DNA of 64,000 nucleotides, taken from NCBI RefSeq assembly GCF_963422355.1, contig NC_085094.1, positions 1,078,501 through 1,142,500 of the forward strand, given 5' to 3'. Both the position numbers and the translations under genes were made by a program. The DNA comes from Corticium candelabrum. Lineage: Eukaryota > Porifera > Homoscleromorpha > Homosclerophorida > Plakinidae. The notes under the pieces are model-generated. The model was not told the DNA's origin, searched no databases, and saw only the letters and a list, made by a program, of their open reading frames with translations. Below, piece by piece: positions 59,301 to 64,000 of the stretch. The first letter of the stretch is position 1. Every line of letters begins with the position of its first letter.

Positions 59301-59464
59301 TTGCCATAAGCTAGAATGCTTGCAGCCCGAAAGAGACAGTTACCATCTCCTAGCACTTTCACTGGTACTGAATTGTCAGGAGCATCCTTTGGCAGTAACT
59401 GAGTAGCAACGTGATCAATTTCAAAGCTACCAATGGTGGGAGTTGAAAACAAAAAATCAGCCAT
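56351..59464 (-). pseudogene. OTU domain-hAT transposase fusion, two lesions
   Basis: The gene reads 59464 down to 56649, then a 65-bp intron, then 56583-56351; total coding length is about 1,000 codons. N-terminus: VKVLGDGNCLFRAASILAYG (about residue 33 on), the Asp/Cys box of OTU cysteine proteases. It is followed by a vertnin-like LGTWCGMLELAGLATVFGRP...SVYP segment and the closing SPNHFVPLV with the expected His. A linker with KKTKQQTLFGFV follows. Then a TTF/BED-like finger (MQCRVC...KKHNLSRQH) and the hAT core: ICDGSTD, GNFDGAAVMMG, IHCVAHKLEL. The C-terminal dimerisation part has STAECERQFS and continues past the intron with MKIIKANRRC. Lesions: a +1 frame change between about 59250 and 59228, and a TGA at 56764-56766 inside otherwise open frame. 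I infer recently dead or programmed expression. Confidence 0.85.
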
Positions 59465-60548
59465 ACCCCACTACTAACATTCGTGTTGAGCTTGCTGAAC
59501 AGTAACAACTACTACTTCTAATCCTAGTGCTAGAAACTGTGTTCTTATATAGATTGTGTGCTTGGCATAGACCATCTGGATCATTATCTCTCCATGCCCC
59601 ATACTCAGTGCATACCCTAGACTCTAGTCATCCGGTTGAGTCACAGTCATCATCCGGTTGAGTCAGCCACATGAGGGAGCATAATGGGTCTACATGTGAT
59701 ATCAGGTTGCCTATTATATAATTGTGGTCGGGTGGGTGATAATTACTAGGAGCTTTTCTTGTAACGTGATGTTAGTTACACAGTCTCAAGTAAGAAGAAG
59801 AACAAAACCAACCAAGAGCAGAGAATGGCAAACAATCATAAAACAAAGGACTATGCTTCAGCTGTGGAACTTACAATACTTGCTCTACTTACTAATCACA
59901 ACCACTAAGTTCACAAGAGAGGAAACCATTAATTTGAAGTCACGTCAGCTTCTAGGAAGCTGACCTTGCTGTCTTGGTATGTAGCTGTACAGTGTATTTA
60001 CAGTAAGAACCAGTTTTGTGACTGTGAACAAATCAAACGTTTTATGTTATCTACAGGATTTATCTACGTGCCCTCTACAATGACTTATCAATATCTAGAA
60101 AAGTAGGAGCAATATACTTGCTGACAGCAACTGTTGACATCAGTAAGCCAATGGGTAGACGTTTTCATAATGGATGCCACCTGCTAAGGCTATTTGCCAC
60201 AAGCTTACATCACAAGGCACCCGTAAGTTGTTGTTACTTGTTGCCCCATGACCTACTTAGACCAGTATTGTAATTGATACTGAGAACAGTAGACGCTATT
60301 AGTAGTCACACCCTTCACCCTTGCTGATTACAAAGAAACGAAGATAGAACTACACGACTAGCTAGACCATTAGGAAAAAACAGTATGACGCTTTATCGAC
60401 AACAGAAACTATTGAATCTTAGCAAAGAACAGCTATGTTGCCCAAACATTGCGTAGTTGTCCTGGGCTACCTGCAGATGCATTTTTGGTTGCCCATCCAA
60501 TATTTGTGGTTGTCCGGAGCGCCCGGGCTACCAATTTGACGAACACTG
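59465..60548. other. 5' non-coding region of the hAT element
   Basis: About 1.1 kb lies between the predicted start codon and the right terminal repeat. It should contain the transposase promoter and subterminal binding repeats. No further frame of note. Confidence 0.5.
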
Positions 60549-60553
60549 CTAGT

Positions 60554-63500
60554 TGTGTAGCAACCGCTAGCTCTGTATTGACGCACTTCTGACTAATTAC
60601 GATTGATATTGTAAGTCATCGGCTTTCACGATTGGTCTGTTATGTAACCTAACGTCAGGCTATTGTTTGCATTGCAGCAACAGCTACTGTTCTTCTGTGT
60701 CTACAGAGTATCGTTTAAGTTTTTTGATGCGTCTTAATGCTGAACGTGTTTGCATCGTTCCCAGAATTACCGAAGAACGCGAATTCTTTGTGCGTTCAAG
60801 GATTGCGATTGCGGTTTGGTGGACCTGCACTGTTATCTGGTGCTCTGCTGTTGTGCCCAGTGTCAACAAGGCTTACTTGTTGTGAAGAAAAGCGAAAGGA
60901 AAGTCGTTCACTAGATCTGGAAGTCTTGTGTAGCAGATACATGTGTCATGTGTTCAATAGCGCTTCGTGAGATGTCGATTTAAAGCTTTAAAACTTTGCA
61001 TGAGAAGGGCAACCGATGAACTAAAACGTTACACCGAACATCGAAACACCTGCTTGTGGGATTTGCACAAGAGTTGCAGAATCATATCAAGCATGACCTA
61101 CATGTGACTCTAAATTTGAGTAGACGCCCATTATTCCCCATGTTCAGTGTAATCCCTTGTTTTGATTTGTTTTACCTTCCTTCCGAGTTTCAACTGGATT
61201 GAAGCAATGGTCTCAAAGTTCTATAGTTACTAGAATTTTATAAACTTTTTCTCTGAAAAAAGAAATAGATGTAGGGATTGTATAAATAGGAATAGAAACA
61301 GGATTTATAGATAATATGATCCAGAGCCAGACATCATTATTGAATCCTTCCAATCCACTAAAGGTAATATGTAGGGGATGGAAGGATTTAATAGTGATGT
61401 CTGGTTTGCTTCGCATTATCTATAGATCTTGTTTCTATTAATTTTTATACAATTTCTACATCTATTTCTTTCTTTCAGGGAAAATTTTTAAACAATTCTA
61501 GTTTGGTAAGTTTTAGAAGTGCGAAAGTGCAACTTAAGACAAGTCTCCTTTAGGGCCTAAACATGTTTCAAAGTTGTTGAAGTCTAAGCATGTTTAAGAT
61601 TTAGCGCGTTTCCATTAGCGTTAATTAAACCTGTTTAAATGTAAACTTAAAGTTAAACAGCTTTTGCTAAACATTATTCAGAGAGGTTTAACGGTCACAT
61701 GATGGTATACCATGGTAACGCACATTGCACGAATATGGATCCTAAGTTTATTGCCTTTGCATTGCTCTTTCTTCTGTGCGTGTATAATTTAGTGCATGTG
61801 AATATGCAATGGAAGTTAGAATAAAATTTGGTGTAGCGTTGCAAATGTTGGGTTTCCTCATAAATTGTTACGTGTATGTAATTACTTGTCATTTTGCTCC
61901 TGTCTGCGACGTAGATTGCAAACAATTTCAGACTAGATTTGACAATCAAACATGATCAAATTACACAGTTCTGGCGATAAACTTTGTATGAACATTTCTC
62001 TAGTTGATTGGTGCTTTGTTCATTGTTTCTGGTTGCCACGGACAATCAATCACAAATACTGCTTCGTGATAGGCCTGAGCCGTGCAGTAGCGTTGATGGC
62101 AGTCGTTGGATCAAATCTGCTTGTCAAAAGAAACACTAATTTTTTCAACATTCTTTTCTGAAAAGAATAGACTTCCGGTAATTCAAAAGTGTTTTCCAAG
62201 TTTCACTGCCGTACTTAGCGTACAAAAAGAGATACTGTATCCGTGGAGAAGAAAGAAGAATAAAATTGGCATGTGGACCTCCAAGACTAGCAACTGTTTT
62301 CTAGGTTGTTAGATGATTAGTGACCAAACAAATTAGGATAGCATACGCAACGTACCAACATTTCATTCCATTGATTTTAAGAAATTTTAGTCTTCATTTA
62401 CTATTTTTCTAGGCGTGCAAAAAGACAACCATGTCCCCACAACACTGGGGCAATCCTTATACAGGGTACAGTAGTACCCTGTGATTTGTTTTGACGGAAC
62501 ATTTTTTGACTACGGGAACTGCTGCAAGGCATGACTTATATAACACCTTAAATTAATCCACTAACTAATTTGCTAGTGGATTAATAAACAGCAACAAGTA
62601 GTTTCCTTGTGCTGCAAAAATAGCAGTGATCTTTCAAGCAAATTGGATCTGTTCTGTTGCTTGTGATGCTAACGCATTGGTTTTCATGGACTTTCACTTG
62701 GTTGGGCTGTCTCTGTTTCATGTGTGTATAATGCCTGCATAAAAGTGTCGTCTAGAGCACAGAAGAAAAGAACACATTGTACACCTGGTTACATCATACG
62801 TTGATGGAACTTGTATATCTCCAAATTGATAACTAGTAAATATTCATTAACATTGTGTTTGGCGAGCAATGGTGTTCTGTCTTTACATATGGTGTAACAA
62901 TGGTTGTGTCACAATAATTTCTGTCAAACAAATGCGGGACTCAGAAAACAGACTCAGTTGCTCTTTTTCTAGTTTTGTCTTTCATTTCTTTGTTCACGCT
63001 TCAATCATCGCACTTGTTTACTTAGCTAGTTGTTTACCAATGGTCGCATAGTCGCATAACAATGGTTGCATAGCAATAATTTCTGTCACACTAACACACG
63101 GAAACTTAGAAAACAGACTTCTCTTCTTTGAACTTTTACTTTTCATGACTTTTGTTACACGTCAGTCTTCTTTGTTCCCTGGTCGTGTACAGAAGCGAAA
63201 TTGAGAGTCACTTCACTCTTCTCACCAAGAAATATAATAGAGTCAGTCCCTTGAAAGGGGATCCTAGATTCAATTATTAGCACATGTGTTGCCCAGTAAA
63301 AATTGCAGTTATCTTACATTGTCGTTATGTTGATCCGTCTTCGTTCCGTAAATCCATAGGAAAATTATTGATACACATATAGATATATAAATATATAAAT
63401 ACATAATATATCTCGACTTTAATTGACATGACAAGAGAGAGGCTGGCTTTGCTTGCCAATTACAAAAATTTGCAATAGACATTTTGAACAAGTTTGCCAA

Positions 63501-64000
63501 ATATCATTATCACCAAAATTTCTCGATGTATGATAACTTTCACCTCTGTTCTTACTGTTTGTACTACATAAAATAGTCAAGTTACATTTGATGAAAGACA
63601 AACAAAATTGTGTCAGAATAGTTAATACTGACATGACTCTATTTTATTGTAGCATGATGAAACGCTAACAGAGGCCTGTTTGAACAGTATATGCCATTGA
63701 GGACAAACTGTGGCAAATGGAAGAAAAGTTATTAGACTAGATTGGAGACTACTTAGCACTGCATTTAACTTAAACCACACGTGCTGATTACATGTGGTTT
63801 CTTGTCTCAGAACAATATGTTTACTATGTTACACTTACTACATTGTCGATGAAGTTAATTGGTTGGTTATGCAAGAAATAATCTTGGTGTTAAGTTGAGT
63901 GAGCACCATGAAGGCATGTACAATAGTTGTTTATGGTTTCAAAATTGTTGTCAGTATTTTATTTTCTGGTTTACTTTTATTTGATCTGGACATTGCTATG
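60554..64000. other. right flank, no supported gene
   Basis: A short open region at about 60680-60970 could be an exon of the unidentified plus-strand gene, but no similarity supports it. The rest appears intergenic or intronic, with the foldback at 61229-61502. Confidence 0.45.
61229..61502. mobile_element. 270-bp foldback/MITE
   Basis: ACTAGAATTTTATAAAC...AAAGAAATAGATGTAG is mirrored by CTACATCTATTTCTTTCTTT...TTAAACAATTCTAGT. The arms of about 110 bp also pair through ATAGATAAT and CCAGACATCA/TGATGTCTGG. No protein-like frame and no clear target duplication. Confidence 0.75.

Larger units (their letters stand above)
55986..60548 (-). mobile_element. hAT-superfamily DNA transposon carrying an OTU-domain transposase
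   Basis: The ends are inverse copies: CAGTGTTCGTCAAAT at 55986 and ATTTGACGAACACTG ending at 60548. CTAGT flanks the element on both sides (55981-55985 and 60549-60553), a 5-bp target duplication. Subterminal CCTGGGCTAC/GTAGCCCGGG motifs occur near both ends. CAGTG termini and the encoded transposase place it in hAT; most hAT elements make 8-bp duplications, so 5 bp is unusual. The element is 4,563 bp and carries one minus-strand gene with few visible lesions. Confidence 0.88.

Noticed and set aside
59724..59963. Plus-strand open frame inside the hAT 5' region
   Set aside because: It has no domain signal and lies within the transposon's non-coding end.

Overview
The window is eukaryotic and almost certainly from an invertebrate metazoan. 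Its genes are split into many short exons joined by GT-AG introns. It also holds orthologues of animal genes (AASDH, C9orf72, a TAL/SCL-type bHLH factor, DBT) and a dense mix of class I and class II transposons plus long (TG)n microsatellites. An early-branching marine animal such as a sponge would fit, but the sequence alone does not settle the phylum. No bacterial operons, rRNA, bona fide tRNA genes or CRISPR arrays were seen.

Layout, left to right. (1) 414-14866, plus strand: the 3' 15 exons of AASDH, an adenylate-forming/carrier-protein/PQQ-propeller protein. One intron carries a decayed Ty3/Gypsy element (1385-8208) that is itself hit by two other insertions. (2) 16177-28782, plus: seven exons of a C9orf72 orthologue, whose ~10-kb fifth intron is packed with MITEs, tRNA-derived SINEs and a LINE fragment. 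(3) 30373-31683, minus: a two-exon TAL/SCL-like bHLH gene. (4) 32660-53490, minus: all 11 exons of DBT, the E2 of branched-chain keto-acid dehydrogenase, spread over 21 kb. Intron 2 (~10 kb) holds a giant 1.7-kb foldback, long inverted repeats 8.6 kb apart, a PIF/Harbinger MITE and an RLE-type LINE fragment. (5) 53608-55607, plus: a divergently transcribed gene that I could not identify, sharing a 117-bp promoter region with DBT. (6) 55986-60548: a complete but mutated hAT transposon whose transposase has an N-terminal OTU cysteine-protease-like domain. (7) 60549-64000: no supported gene, one 270-bp foldback.

The host genes are not a functional cluster. They are neighbours with separate roles: AASDH and DBT in amino-acid-linked metabolism, C9orf72 in membrane traffic/autophagy, and the bHLH gene in transcription. 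The strongest candidate for something undescribed is the OTU-hAT fusion transposon. Other notable structure is a family of TAGTCTC-ended MITEs with 9-bp target duplications, SINEs bracketed by (TG)n tracts, and all ten long dinucleotide arrays lying in the same TG orientation.

Exon borders were read by eye from splice consensus, reading-frame phase and recalled similarity to human proteins. They should be good to about one or two bases; no alignment was run.
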